Assembly (NCBI GenBank): GCA_030710605.1 | Contig: CP092864.1 | Location: forward strand, 140,103,418 to 140,167,417 | Direction of reading: 5' to 3' | DNA length: 64,000 bases | Source of the DNA: Cordylochernes scorpioides | Taxonomy: Eukaryota > Arthropoda > Arachnida > Pseudoscorpiones > Chernetidae | In this document: piece after piece, positions 41,616 to 52,275 of the stretch | Layout: the number at the start of each line of letters is the position of its first letter | Position numbering within the stretch: the first letter of the stretch is position 1 | Notes under the pieces: generated by a model | What the model was told of the DNA's origin: nothing | The model's input: only the letters and a program-made list of their open reading frames with translations | Database searches by the model: none | Made by a program: the position numbers and the translations under genes

Positions 41616-42693
41616 CAGTGGTACCTCGACATACGAGCGCCCCAACAAACGAGTTTTTCGAGATACGAGCCGACGAGCAAGTGATTTTTTGCTTTTAGTT
41701 ACGAGCGAAATTCGAGATACGAGTTCGGTTCGGTAGTGTCGAAGATATTAATCTGTGATTTTAAATGTTTCTTTTTGACCAGTACTTTTGTTTTGTTTTT
41801 GCTTTTCCTAAAATGTTTCTTTCTTCTTCTTCATTATTATTTGTTCTATATGCAAAGCTTTGTTTTTTGAGACTTGAATAAACAAATTCAAGTTTATTAT
41901 ATTTTTGTGTGCTTTTAAAGTTAAAACACAACAGGTAGTACACACACAGTCGCGCCATCACGATCAGTTAGCAGCGTGCTTCCGCTGTGATAAGTTGTGT
42001 TTTGTGTTCGCGTTTTGTGTTGCGTTTACATTTACAGTTTTAGTTCATTTATTTTTATAACCATGGATCGGAAGAAAGTTTGTAAAAAGTCAAGTGCTAA
42101 GAAAAAGATGATGAGTATTGAATTAAAACGTGAAATTATAGAAAAACATGAGCAAGGTGTTCGAGTTGTTGACTTGTCGAGGCAGTATGGCCGTAGTACG
42201 TCCATGATATGTTCTGTGCTTAAACGGAAGGAGTCAATAAAGAGTGTAACGCCGGCTAAGGGCCTTACGATAATTTCCAAGCTGCGAACCTCCCTTCATG
42301 AAAATATGGAGAAACTGCTGATGGTGTGGGAGACAGAAAAGCAGCTCCAAGGAGATACCTTGACGCAGACCATCATTTGTGAGAAGGCAAGAGCGATCTA
42401 CGGAGATTTGCTGAAGCAAATGTAGCGAAAAAGGCAAAGACCAGTGAGGATATCTAATTTATTTCTTTACATTCTCTTTTTTGTTTTTGTGCAATAAATA
42501 TTTGATATTTATAAATACGTTTTTATTATTTAAAACCACGTAACAAAAATAACTGGGGTGACATTTTGGAGGTTGGAACGGATTAATGGTAGTTCAATTG
42601 TTTTGTATGGGGAAATTTGCTTCGAGATACGAGTAATTCAAGATACGAGCAAGGTTGCGGAACGAATTAAACTCGTATGTCGAGGTACCACTG
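41616..42693 (+). mobile_element. Tigger-type element T2, 1078 bp, TA duplication
   Basis: CAGTGGTACCTCGACATACG and its inverse at the right, TA on both sides. Encodes only the DNA-binding part of a transposase. The MITE at 7496-7688 has the same ends. Confidence 0.92.
42063..42425 (+). CDS. Truncated Tigger transposase (HTH part only)
   Basis: 120 codons, start MDRKKVCKKSSAKKKM in good context (ACCATGG). ELKREIIEKHEQGVRVVDLS and RQYGRSTSMICSVLKRKE form the CENP-B-like HTH; MEKLLMVWETEKQLQGDTLT begins the second HTH and ends ARAIYGDLLKQM-stop. The frame ends before the catalytic domain; the element's remaining 270 bp is non-coding. Possibly a translatable DNA-binding fragment. Confidence 0.85.
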   Translation: MDRKKVCKKSSAKKKMMSIELKREIIEKHEQGVRVVDLSRQYGRSTSMICSVLKRKESIKSVTPAKGLTIISKLRTSLHENMEKLLMVWETEKQLQGDTLTQTIICEKARAIYGDLLKQM

Positions 42694-42761
42694 TATTATT
42701 TGCCAAGTAATAAGAAAAACTATGCTTTCAGAAAAACACGAACTTCTGGAACAACCTTATA

Positions 42762-43470
42762 AAAAAAAAGATACTAAGGGGTTTAGAAGTAAAGAGTTTT
42801 TCGAAAAAAACCAACGTTCGGACCCTTAGAATAAGAAAGTCCATAGACAGTTTTGATTAAACAAAGAGAAGATAAAGGATTCAGAACATTTAAAATGCAT
42901 TAGGATTATAGAAGGCTAGTGCAACTTGTTCTTCCTTATTGTATCAGCTGCTCGTGCTTTAAGTCTCCGTCATTTAAAATGCTTTTGACAATTTGAAATA
43001 GATTTATAGTAATTAATGTCTCAAACTATAATATTGGATCTAATTATAGGTATAAAGCCAAAAAATATATTTATTTTGAATGTTTATTATAAATAAATGC
43101 TTTTATAACATGCTTTATATTTATTTATTTATGTCAATTTTTTTATTATTCTTTAATTTTTCTTCATAGTTAGGCAGTCGGCAACACTGTACATTTTTTT
43201 GGTAATTTTGCATAGGTATGTTTTGTTTATATATTTTGATTAACCTTGTTGCAATTTAATTAAATATTAAAGCGCAAAGTATTGTGACTATCTCCCTTTT
43301 TTTTCTAAAAAGGAAACGTTACAGTTTTATAAATCGAGTATTTATAGGGTCAGAATATGGATAGCTTAATCAACAAGCAGACCAATCAGATGGACGACAG
43401 TCTCAGGGGTTAAACACCTGACACACTGATCGAAGAAAGGAGGTTCTTAACAACAATAATTGGGGTAGTA
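42762..43470. other. AT-rich stretch without recognisable features
   Basis: No repeats with visible ends and no long frame. Confidence 0.45.
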
Positions 43471-43474
43471 ACTG

Positions 43475-45330
43475 CAAACTGTTTAAACAATGGCAGTTTC
43501 CAACAGTGACTATGGTAGCACGCGACCATTCAAACAATCAAAGCTTCCAACAATGAACAGGGCAGCACGCGATCGTTCAAACAAACAAAGATTCCAACAA
43601 TAAACAGGTTAGCACGCGACTGTTCAAACAACCAAAAGCTTCCAACAATGAACTGAGTAGCAGGCGACCGTTCAAACAACCAAAGTTTCCAACAATTAAC
43701 AGGGTAGCACGCGACTGTTCAAACAACTAAAAGCTTCCAACAATGAACTGAGTAGCAGGCGACCGTTCAAACAACCAAAGCTTCCAACAATGGACAGGGC
43801 AGCACGCGATCGTTCAAACAAACAAAGATTCCAACAATGAACAGGTTATCACGCGACTGTTCAAACAACCAAAAGCTTCCAACAATGAACTGAGTAGCAG
43901 GCGACCGTTCAAACAACCAAAGCTTCCAACAATGAACTGAGTAGCAGGCGACCGTTCAAACAAACAAAGTTTCCAACAATGAACAGGGTAGCACGCGACT
44001 GTTCAAACAACTAAAAGCTTCCAACAATGAACTGAGTAGCAGGCGACCGTTCAAACAACCAAAGCTTCCAACAATGGACAGGGCAGCACGCGATCGTTCA
44101 AACAAACAAAGATTCCAACAATGAACAGGTTATCACGCGACTGTTCAAACAACCAAAAGCTTCCAACAATGAACTGAGTAGCAGGCGACCGTTCAAACAA
44201 CCAAAGCTTCCAACAATGAACTGAGTAGCAGGCGACCGTTCAAACAAACAAAGTTTCCAACAATGAACAGGGTAGCACGCGACTGTTCAAACAACTAAAA
44301 GCTTCCAACAATGAACTGAGTAGCAGGCGACCGTTCAAACAACCAAAGCTTCCAACAATGGACAGGGCAGCACGCGATCGTTCAAACAAACAAAGATTCC
44401 AACAATGAACAGGTTATCACGCGACTGTTCAAACAACCAAAAGCTTCCAACAATGAACTGAGTAGCAGGCGACCGTTCAAACAACCAAAGCTTCCAACAA
44501 TGAACTGAGTAGCAGGCGACCGTTCAAACAACCAAAGTTTCCAACAATGAACAGGGTAGCGCGCGATCGTTCAAACAACCAAAGTTTCCAACAATGAACA
44601 GGGTAGCGCGCGGCCGTTCAAACAACCAAAGCTTCCAACAATGGACAGGGTAGCACGCGACCGTTCAATAGCCAAAGCTTCCAACAATGAACAGGGTAGC
44701 GCGCGATCGTTCGAACAACCAAAGCTTCTAACAATGAACAGGGTAGCAGGCGACCGTTTAAACAACCAAATATTCCAACAATGAACAGGGTAGCGCGCGA
44801 CCGTCAAAACAACCAAAGCTTCCAACAATGAACAGGGTAGCACGCGACCGTTCAAACAACCAAATCTACCAACAATGAACAGGGTAGCACGGGACCGTTT
44901 AAACAACCAAAGCTTCTAACAATAAATAGGGTAGTACGCGACCGGTTAAACAATCAAAGTTTCCAACAATGAACAGGATAGCAGGCGACCGTTCAAACAA
45001 CCAAAGCTGCCAACAATGAACAGAGTAGCACGCGACCGTTTAAACAACCAAATTTTTCAACAATGAACAGGGTAGCAGGCGACCGTTCAAACAACCAAAG
45101 CTTCCAACAATGAACAGGATAACAGGCGACCGTTCAAACAACCAAAGCTTCCAACATTTAACAGGGTAGCAGGCGACCGTTTAAACAACCAAAGCTAGCA
45201 ACAATGACACAGAGTAGCACGCGACCGTTCAAACAACCATAGCTTCCAACATTGAACAGGGTAGCACGCGACCCTTTAAACAACCAAAGCTTCCAACAGT
45301 GAACAAGGTAGAACGCGACATGTAACGTTC
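43475..45330. repeat. Minisatellite, 47-48-bp unit, about 39 copies, with 284-bp higher-order repeat
   Basis: Unit: CAACCAAAGCTTCCAACAAT, GAACAGGGTAGCACGCGACC, GTTCAAA. Variants (GGACAGGGCAGC; GAACAGGTTATC; GAACTGAGTAGCAGG) recur in fixed order; the GGACAGGGC variant starts at 43792, 44076 and 44360, exactly 284 bp apart, i.e. six units. After about 44500 the order is lost. Frames inside are artefacts of the repeat. Confidence 0.95.
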
Positions 45331-45428
45331 AACGGGCTAGGAGAAGAAGCTGCGGCAGGCAGGCAGGACTTGCATAATGGCGGGAGGGATTCACCTGGCG
45401 CAGCGCCGACCGCGGAAATAGACCTAGA

Positions 45429-45465
45429 TATAAATACCAGCAGCCCGCTGAAAGACCCAGTCAGA
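45429..45465 (+). promoter_or_regulatory. TATA box and initiator-like pair
   Basis: TATAAATA at 45429-45436 and CCAGTCAGA around 45457-45465, a spacing of about 30 bp as in arthropod core promoters (TCAGT-type initiator) and in LTR promoters. A TGTAACGTTC about 110 bp upstream could be an LTR start. Function is inferred. Confidence 0.45.
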
Positions 45466-45470
45466 TAAGG

Positions 45471-45893
45471 GTGCCGAAATATACCATCTGGTTAGGGAGG
45501 CCTTTGAAGAGGGCGCGAAAGATTCCGCCACAACCTCGCAACCATATGTGGCCGGGGAATCGACCAAAATGTATCAACCCGCTGACATTAAGTCAAAATC
45601 TTTTGTCAAATCCCTTTAACTATCCAACTTTCTTCCTTAACCTGTTGTTCGGGTTGGGAACATCTCCAAGAGTTTCACTTACAGATAACCTCATCAAAAG
45701 CGAATTCCACAATTGTCCTCAATTAAAATTCTGGACATCTGGTCTCTCACAAAATTTGAAACAACTTCAAGACATTTTCAACATGCACACAAGCGGTAAA
45801 CGAGAATACCGGCCAACATCTCATTGTGTCGACCTCAAAAACTGGATCTTTGCCAAAATACAAAACAAATCAAACTTTCTGAAACATCATTAA
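45471..45893 (+). CDS. Unidentified 140-codon frame downstream of the promoter motif
   Basis: Starts MPKYTIWLGRPLKRARKIPP, with a hydrophobic middle (FFLNLLFGLG) and a more normal-looking second half (LIKSEFHNCPQLKFWTSG ... DLKNWIFAKIQNKSN). No known motif. The ATG would be only about 12 bases after the predicted start. It ends just before the F2 foldback. It may be part of an unrecognised LTR element, or chance. Confidence 0.3.
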   Translation: MPKYTIWLGRPLKRARKIPPQPRNHMWPGNRPKCINPLTLSQNLLSNPFNYPTFFLNLLFGLGTSPRVSLTDNLIKSEFHNCPQLKFWTSGLSQNLKQLQDIFNMHTSGKREYRPTSHCVDLKNWIFAKIQNKSNFLKHH

Positions 45894-45906
45894 CTTAGGA
45901 ATTGGT

Positions 45907-46362
45907 ATCTCCTTATCGTGCAACTGAAAGTTGCTGATGGCTTGCGCCATCTATCGGAATAAATATCAACTAGTATCGTTGATTTCTAATTATTCCAGAA
46001 TTGGCCAAATAACCATTCTTGTTAATCAAGAAAAGCTAACCACGGACGCGTTTCGGGCTATTGGCCCTCATCAGCGTGGTGCAAGCTGTACCTCAACGAC
46101 CAAAAAATTTGTCATTAAGGCATCCTGAAAAATCATGAAACGGGTAGTTAAGGCCAGAATTGCGTGAGACCGCGACACAATGTGAAAAAAATAGTACAAA
46201 TGTGATATTGGAATAATTAGAAATCAACGAGAATAGTTGATATTTATTCCGATAGATGGCGCAAGCCATCAGCAACTTTCAGTTGCACGATAAGGAGATG
46301 CCTTTTTCTTTATTTATGCATCTTATCCCAGTACAATATCACATTTGTAATATTTTTTCACA
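45907..46362. repeat. Foldback F2, complete, with 12-bp direct repeats
   Basis: Arms TCTCCTTATCGTGCAACTG ... and ... CAGTTGCACGATAAGGAGA. Asymmetric tail CTTATCCCAGTACAATATC and AATATTTTTTCACA. TTAGGAATTGGT at 45895-45906 and 46363-46374 looks like a target duplication. Confidence 0.8.
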
Positions 46363-46478
46363 TTAGGAATTGGTGTTATTTTCTTACATACTGCGGGAAT
46401 AAGATACCACACGACCACCAAGCTGTTTCCTAACATTATCACGGCACATTCTGTGGCAATCGTGTGATTGGTCTAGCT

Positions 46479-46659
46479 CAGGGATCGGCAAACAGTCAAT
46501 TACAATTTACAAAATCAAAGTTTTTAAAGAGCACACATTTTTTTCTTGCCATAAATAAATAGTACTCGCATAAATAATATTTGCTTATGGAACTATAGAG
46601 AAGAGCCGCAGGTTTACATCCAAAGAGCCGCATGTGGCTCGCGAGTTTGCCGACCCCTG
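46479..46659. mobile_element. hAT-type MITE (181 bp)
   Basis: CAGGGATCGGCAAAC ... GTTTGCCGACCCCTG, with AAGAGCCGCATGTGGCTCGC near the right end, the layout of many animal hAT MITEs. The inverted repeat seems to run eight bases further on each side (GTCTAGCT/GGCTAGAC). Confidence 0.82.
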
Positions 46660-47094
46660 GGCTAGACCAAAGACTATGCATCTATTTATAGGTGAATATA
46701 TAACCATATTAAAAACAAAATAGGAATATCCTGACTGCTTACATGCTTAAATGACAGAGATTGAAACTACTTTATTTCAAAGTCCATATAAGATTATATA
46801 AGGTTAAATACAGGATAAATATAAATATGATTATATAATGATAAAAATATTAATAAATAGATATAAATAGATAAAATAAATGATAAATATCCATATATAT
46901 AAAAATATATATACAAGGTCTTCATTGGTGGCGCCCACCGCGAGAAAGACTCCGCCACCGGTGGACTGCGAGAGTTCTTTCCCACAGAGTGGGCAGGTCG
47001 ATGTGATGGCTGGTGTTACCCACCTCAAGACCAAGATGGTACTTGTAGATGGTAGCCTTCGCCACACTTGTTAGCTTCACTGCCTCGGGATGGA
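46660..47094. other. AT-rich spacer and a GC-rich coding-like segment
   Basis: 46915-47085 is GC-rich. On the minus strand two frames are open; one gives EAVKLTSVAKATIYKYHLG and NTSHHIDLPTLWERTLAVHR, the other TCPLCGKELSQSTGGG. No family recognised; a captured or degraded coding fragment is possible. Confidence 0.3.
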
Positions 47095-47340
47095 GGCCGA
47101 CTTAAATGACAGAGCGCCATCTAGTGTAGCAAAAATTAACTAAACGTTGATTTAACTTGTTCCATCATATTTGACCAACCCATTTTCTTGATAAATCAAG
47201 AAAAGCCCACCACAAACGCGTTTCGGGCTATTGGCCCTTGTCAGCGTGGTGCAGACTGTACCTCTACGACCAAGTATTTGATCCTAGAGGCTTCCTGAGA
47301 AATCAACAAATGGATATTTAAGGCCAAACTTGCGTAAATA
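47095..47340. repeat. Foldback F1/F2 half
   Basis: GAGCGCCATCTAGTG, TTCTTGATAAATCAAG, CGCGTTTCGGGCTATTGGCC, CAGCGTGGTGCAGACTGTAC, one arm plus centre. Confidence 0.65.
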
Positions 47341-47351
47341 TGTTTTTCATA

Positions 47352-47635
47352 TACACCTATCCCCCGATTTACACGGTACTTTTTTACACGTTTCCGCTTT
47401 TACACGTTTTTCCAAATAAGTTTTTTGTTTTTTGTTTTTATCGCACTATACTAAATGCTACTGTGATTGAACACATGCGCTGTGTACACATCTCACGAGG
47501 AATCCCGAGCTTATGTGCCGACTACATATTTTAACCTGTCAATGCATTTTATTTTTATTTCTGTGTACATTTATCCCCCGATTTACACGTTTTTCTCAGG
47601 AACGTATCTACCGTGTAAATCGGGGGATAGGTGTA
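47352..47635. mobile_element. MITE family M1
   Basis: TACACCTATCCCCCGATTTA ... GGGGGATAGGTGTA. Confidence 0.85.
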
Positions 47636-47807
47636 TAACCATATATTCAAATTTTATACACCCTTCTATCATATCATTTGGGAATAAAATCATCCAGGGA
47701 TAATTTTTGGTCAAATACATTTTTAAAAAATTGCGATAGACTTTTTCATTTTTATTTCAACGGGCAAAATTATGTCTGAGAGTGAAGTGAGCATGTTCAT
47801 TTTTCCG

Positions 47808-48290
47808 ATAGGGGGTCCGGTGAAAGGATGGTCTAAACAATTGGTTTCCGATCGCTACGACCCAGGATCTAATCCCGCATTGGGCACCTTTTAGTAATAA
47901 AAAATAAAAGAAAGAAGAACCCTTATGCTCAAAACTGGGCAACTCTGTGCTTCACTTCCATCAATAATTGACAATATGACCCAGAATAAGTATATTGCTA
48001 CGGCGTTTTATGGTTTCCACAAGTCCACATCTCAGAAGAAGGCCAAGTGACACTCACTCCTCACTTTCTTACTGCTACTCTTTTTGTGTAGTTTTTCTTG
48101 CTTTCCTCTTCCTCTTTCTTGTTTTTTTTTTTCTTCTGTCTATATCGTTATTTCCTTTCTCACTGCTTTGTTCTTATTCATACCTCTGGTGAATCCCGTA
48201 TAGAGTCAGTGACCCTAAATAAAGGCTTTTTGTTGTTGTTGTTGATTATCATGGCCTGTGCCACGTGTACTAGGGATAATAATAATAAAA
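47808..48290 (+). mobile_element. SINE S1 head and tail, with LINE tail between
   Basis: Head 47808-47925 (GGTCCGGTGAAAGGATGG, CCCAGGATCTAATCCC). LINE tail 48075-48240 ending AATAAAGGCTTTTTG and TTG repeats. Then the S1 end TTATCATGGCCTGTGCCACG at 48245. Confidence 0.65.
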
Positions 48291-48755
48291 ATCCCATGCT
48301 CAATCTCAAATATAAATGTGCCCGTTGAAGAGCGATATATCGAAAAACCTAGTTTTTATAATAAACAAACTTATTGCCAAAGGTTTTTTAAAATCTTCTT
48401 TTCATCTTTTTGTATAAGTTTCTTGTATAAATCTTTCAATTTTCGGATTTCAAGCTTTATAATCCACCATTCTCCTATGTAATTATATTTTCTCTTTTTG
48501 AAATATGTTTTAACCCTTAGTTGAATAAAAATGAATTTAATAGAAAGAGAACTTTGTTTCTAAAAGGAGACGTTGTAGTTAGTGATAAATCCTTCTAAAG
48601 AGAGACGTCAAGACCTGAAAGCTTGAGATTTGAAATTTAGGTTTTGGAACAAAAAATCTAATCTCCGAATGATATTCGCAAAAAATCGCGATCTTTTAAA
48701 AATGAAAATGGAGGAATTATGGGAATTCGAATCTGTATAAGGTATTTTTATTAGC
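48291..48755. other. No feature recognised
   Basis: AT-rich, short spurious frames only. Confidence 0.4.
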
Positions 48756-48756
48756 C

Positions 48757-48858
48757 GCACGCTTGTTCGGCGGTACATATACTAAAATTGGAACGATATA
48801 GAGAAGATTAACATGGCCTCTTCGCAAGGATGACACGCAAAATCGTGAAGCGTTTAAA
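48757..48858 (+). ncRNA. U6 snRNA copy (likely pseudogene)
   Basis: CATATACTAAAATTGGAACG, AGAGAAGATTAACATGGCCT, GCAAGGATGACACGCAAAAT, CGTGAAGCGTTTAAAAG. The catalytic ACAGAGA region reads ATAGAGA and GATTAGCA is GATTAACA, so two invariant positions are altered. The 5' stem differs from the usual U6 form but matches the split copy at 38-39.6 kb. No target duplication seen. Confidence 0.82.
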
Positions 48859-48970
48859 AGTCTTTTCTCCCATACTCTTTTTTTCGAGGGTAATTCAATA
48901 AATAACTGTTTTTAGTTGTTTTATATATTCAGGTATTTATAGGGTTCCATTTTACCTATCAGTGTTATAA

Positions 48971-49235
48971 TACACCTATCCCCCGATTTACATGGTAGAT
49001 ACGTTCCTGAGAAAAACGTATAAATCGGGGGATAGGTGTACACAGAAATAAAATGCATTGACAGGTTAAAATATGTAGTCAGCACATAAGCTCGGGATTC
49101 CTCGTGAGATGTATACACAGCGCATGTGTTCAATCACAGTAGCATTTAGTATAGTGCGATAAAAACTTATTTGGAAAACCGTGTAAAAGCGAAAACGTGT
49201 AAAACAAGTACCGTGTAAATCGGGGGATGGGTGTA
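48971..49235. mobile_element. MITE family M1
   Basis: TACACCTATCCCCCGATTTA ... GGGGGATGGGTGTA. Confidence 0.85.
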
Positions 49236-49294
49236 TTCTGAAATACTTTCAAAAAATAATTGTTGAGTATAAAATATACTGGTTGTGTACATAT

Positions 49295-49680
49295 AAAATT
49301 ACGAGCTCATTGTTGAAAACGTGAACTGGGAATCGGGAGAGAGTCACAAAAATACCGTGAACGATCATTTAACAGAGATGCCACAATCTAGGCGTTTAGG
49401 AAACCTGTCCTGACATTGGGTGGTTTCAAGAAAGTTCGATCGTTCCTTGGGAAAACGGAGAAACCAGCCGTTGGTTGGCTAGCAGTCAGACTTTGCCACA
49501 CAGAGCCCATTGCTGAAAACACGAACTGGCAATCAAGAGAGAGACACAGAAATAACGTGAGCAATCATTTAACAGAGATGCCACAATCTAGGCGTTCAGG
49601 AAACCTGTTCTGACATTGGATACTTTCAAAAAAGATCGGTCACTCCTTGCATAAACAGAGAAACCAGCCCATTAAGATGA
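49295..49680. repeat. Direct tandem duplication, about 198-bp period
   Basis: CATTTAACAGAGATGCCACA at about 49367 and 49565, with matching flanks (GAACTGGGAATCGGGAGAG / GAACTGGCAATCAAGAGAG; GGAGAAACCAGCC / AGAGAAACCAGCC). Two copies about 85-90 percent alike by eye. Function unknown. Confidence 0.7.
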
Positions 49681-49768
49681 CAATTAAGAAGTGCCAAAAG
49701 CAGCCAGCCATCTCTCTTAGCTTTGTTTACATTTATTTATTCATATATTTGTTTATTTATTTGTTATA

Positions 49769-50451
49769 CAGTAGAACCTCCCTGTAAAGGACAACACCTA
49801 ATTGCAAAGCCAAAGTGTCCTTTAGGGAGAGGTGTCCTCTTACTAGAGAGTTGCTAAATAGCACAAATGATAATTTTATGAATGAAAACTGTCCTTTGTA
49901 GAGAGGTGTCCATTAGCAGGAGTGTCCTCTGATAGAGGTTATACAAAATGTAATGGTCTAAACAATATAAAGGCAAAAGATAATACGAAGTTTCGTTCTG
50001 TTGGCAAGTATTCCTGAACAGCTGACAAGGCTACATCTTACAAGGGCTGCTTGAGGGATTCAACGAATTTACTAGTGGAAGACTCCACAATTGACTCACA
50101 GGTCTAAATGCTTACAAGTGAAGTCCAACCGGCAATGCCAAGGGCGGGGAAGATGACTAGGAAAAGTTCTACATAGCTAAGAAGTTTCAGAGCTGCTACA
50201 AAAATCTCCACAAGACCTAACACGACGTGGTAAATTAATGTATAGTAACTTTCTTTGCCTCCAATTTGCCCAGATTAATCTATTAGCTTGATTGTCTTTA
50301 TATCATTTTCTCTGTACATAAATTTTATGTTACCATTGAGTTCTATCATTGTTTTCCCTGCATGTATCCTATATTTCTGCTTGGAGAATCTGTATAAGAC
50401 TAAAGGGTCTTAATAAAGCTTTTGATGTTGTTGTTGATAGAGGTTATACTG
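49769..50451. mobile_element. Tigger-type MITE T1 split by a LINE insertion
   Basis: Left CAGTAGAACCTCCCTG at 49769; right TIR completed at 50449-50451 after the insertion. TA flanks. Confidence 0.82.
49944..50435 (+). mobile_element. 5'-truncated LINE, 492 bp, 13-bp target duplication
   Basis: GATAGAGGTTATA at 49931-49943 and 50436-50448. The insert ends AGACTAAAGGGTCTTAATAA AGC and TTG repeats; the first part may hold the ORF2 C-terminus, now full of stops. Same family as 31698-31929. Confidence 0.82.
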
Positions 50452-51054
50452 TATGTGTAATACTTAATCCTGCATAATGTAAAAGAGTTTGTTTCAATCT
50501 CAATCTCTCTGCATGCGCCAGTCCTTGGAATCAAATTTCAAGGAAGCAATCCAGACGGAAGGTAGTCCATCGAAAGAGCAGCCGTTGAAGAAATGAAGAA
50601 GCAATTAAGGATCATTCTAATTATAAACTAATTATTTATGTATGTTTGTCTGTAAAAACAAAATAACCTTACTGCTCTTACTACAATGAGATTGGGAGGG
50701 CCTGTGGCTTGTATCATTACAGTCTTCTTCTTCTTCTTTCTTATCTCCACTCAATCACACTAAGGTATCAAGCTTGTAAAGCTTGAGATTCATTACAGTA
50801 ATGGCAGTAAGTGATCACTTGTCTTACATACATGCTTAAATATAGTTTATCATTTCAAATATAGATGGAGCGTGATTATACTTTTAAATAAATTAAGGAT
50901 TCAGGAATGCTGACCTCTGTTGGCAGTCCTCTAAATCAATTATAGAAAAATCAATCCCAACAAAGTAAGAAATTTTAAAGATAATTTTACTTTTTTTTTT
51001 AATTGTGAAAAAAAAAAAAAAAAAAAGAATGGAATTGTGCTGGAATCAGATGGA
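50452..51054. repeat. LINE 3'-end fragment and AT-rich sequence
   Basis: 50723-50790 is, on the minus strand, the 30.5 kb LINE 3' end (AGCTTGATACCTTAGTGTG and GAAGAA repeats). The rest has nothing assignable. Confidence 0.5.
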
Positions 51055-51600
51055 TAAATAAGAAAAAGGCATCTGTTGATTGTGAAACTGAAAGTTGCTG
51101 ATGGCTTATGCCATCTTTCATAATAAATATCAGCTAATCATTGATTTTTAATTATTCAAGAATAATGGCCAAATACCCATTCCGGTCCCAAGCCCGGATG
51201 AAAAAGGAGATGGGGGAGCAGTAACAAGCTCGGTAAAAAACCTGGGTTCAGCTGGCCCGGCTGATAGTACCCTGTAAGGGATCCTGATCCATGGGATACA
51301 GGATGAGCAGCGTTTGTACTCCATGTTAGGAGCGGCTGCACATGGCGTCTGTTCTTCATGTCAGAGGCAGCCATTTATTTGTAGCTAAGTCGGCCTGCCA
51401 CTGAGTAGTGCTCCCAGTCTTAATAACAAAGGCAGACGCATTCTACTTCATCCAGTAAGAAGATAAGAAAGAAGAAGATTAAACAAGAAAAGCCAAACAC
51501 ATATGCGTTTCAGGCTTTTGGCCCTTTTTCATTATTATGGAATAATTAAAAATCAACAAAAATATTTATTCCAACAGACATACAATGGTTTTATGTTGAG
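51055..51600. repeat. Foldback F2 arm interrupted by a retroelement fragment
   Basis: The arm breaks at AAATACCCATTC (51180) and resumes at about 51474 (AAACAAGAAAAGCC). Between lies GGTCCCAAGCCCGGATG ... GGGATACAGGATGAG ... ACTGAGTAGTGCTCCCAGTC and a GAAAGAAGAAG tail, the same unit as 53815-54046. Confidence 0.6.
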
Positions 51601-51867
51601 GAATTATTGTGTGTTACATATATAATTTTAATTATGAATAAAAAAGTAACAAAAGATTAATCGAGAGAGAAAGGGGAGTTATTTACAACACACAGTGTCG
51701 TTAGAGTGTAGAGAAGAGAGTCTTTTATTGTTGCTCTAAGAATTAATTTATATTTTATTATTTAATTTAATACAAGTCCCTTTGATAAGGTACAATTTGG
51801 ATTGTTGATTAGACCTACTGGGTAATAAGACTAAATAAATAAATAGTGTGTGACGTTTCTGTAACAA

Positions 51868-52275
51868 CTAGCCGAATGACCCGGGCAACGCCCGTGTTTT
51901 ACCCGATTGAATGTTTTGATTCAAATACTATTTGTTACAATTATAAATTGGCGCCTTAAATAAATGCATATATTAGTTAATAACTATAGCCTATGTGCTT
52001 TATCTGTCTATGTACTGTTGGCTTCCGTAGGCGTCTCTTACTGGGAAAAAGAAAGAGAGGATTCCATTTAGTTATTAACTAATATATGCATTTATTTAAG
52101 GAGCGACCCGCTCCAACACAATAGTTACAAAAATGAAAAAGCGAGTGGGGGGGCAAAGGTGGCGTGGTCGTAGCCAACCAATAGGAGAGCGCCATTTCAA
52201 AAAAAAAAGCAAACGGTGACAGACATGAAAAATGAATGACGGATTAAGAACGCATGACGCTCGTAACTGTATATG
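51868..52275 (-). mobile_element. Helitron H2, 5' tip lost
   Basis: CTAGCCGAATGACCCGGG 3' end inserted in a TGACGTTTCTGTAACA foldback scrap. The nested palindromic unit is at 51955-52100. The 5' end stops at ATATACAGTTACGAGCG without TC. Confidence 0.82.

Larger units (their letters stand above)
41486..42761. mobile_element. Mariner-type MITE, split by a Tigger element
   Basis: Left end TACAAGGTTGTCCCAAAAGT, right end ACTTCTGGAACAACCTTAT: mariner-like TIRs about 20-25 bp. Without the Tigger (41616-42693) it would be about 200 bp. Confidence 0.6.

Noticed and set aside
44571-44906. 111-codon minus frame in the minisatellite
   Set aside because: It is made only of the 47-bp unit read in changing frames; no real protein signal.
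46794-47067. C-P-L-C-G zinc-finger-like peptide at 47 kb
   Set aside because: Only one Cys pair and a competing frame of equal quality; too little to call a domain.
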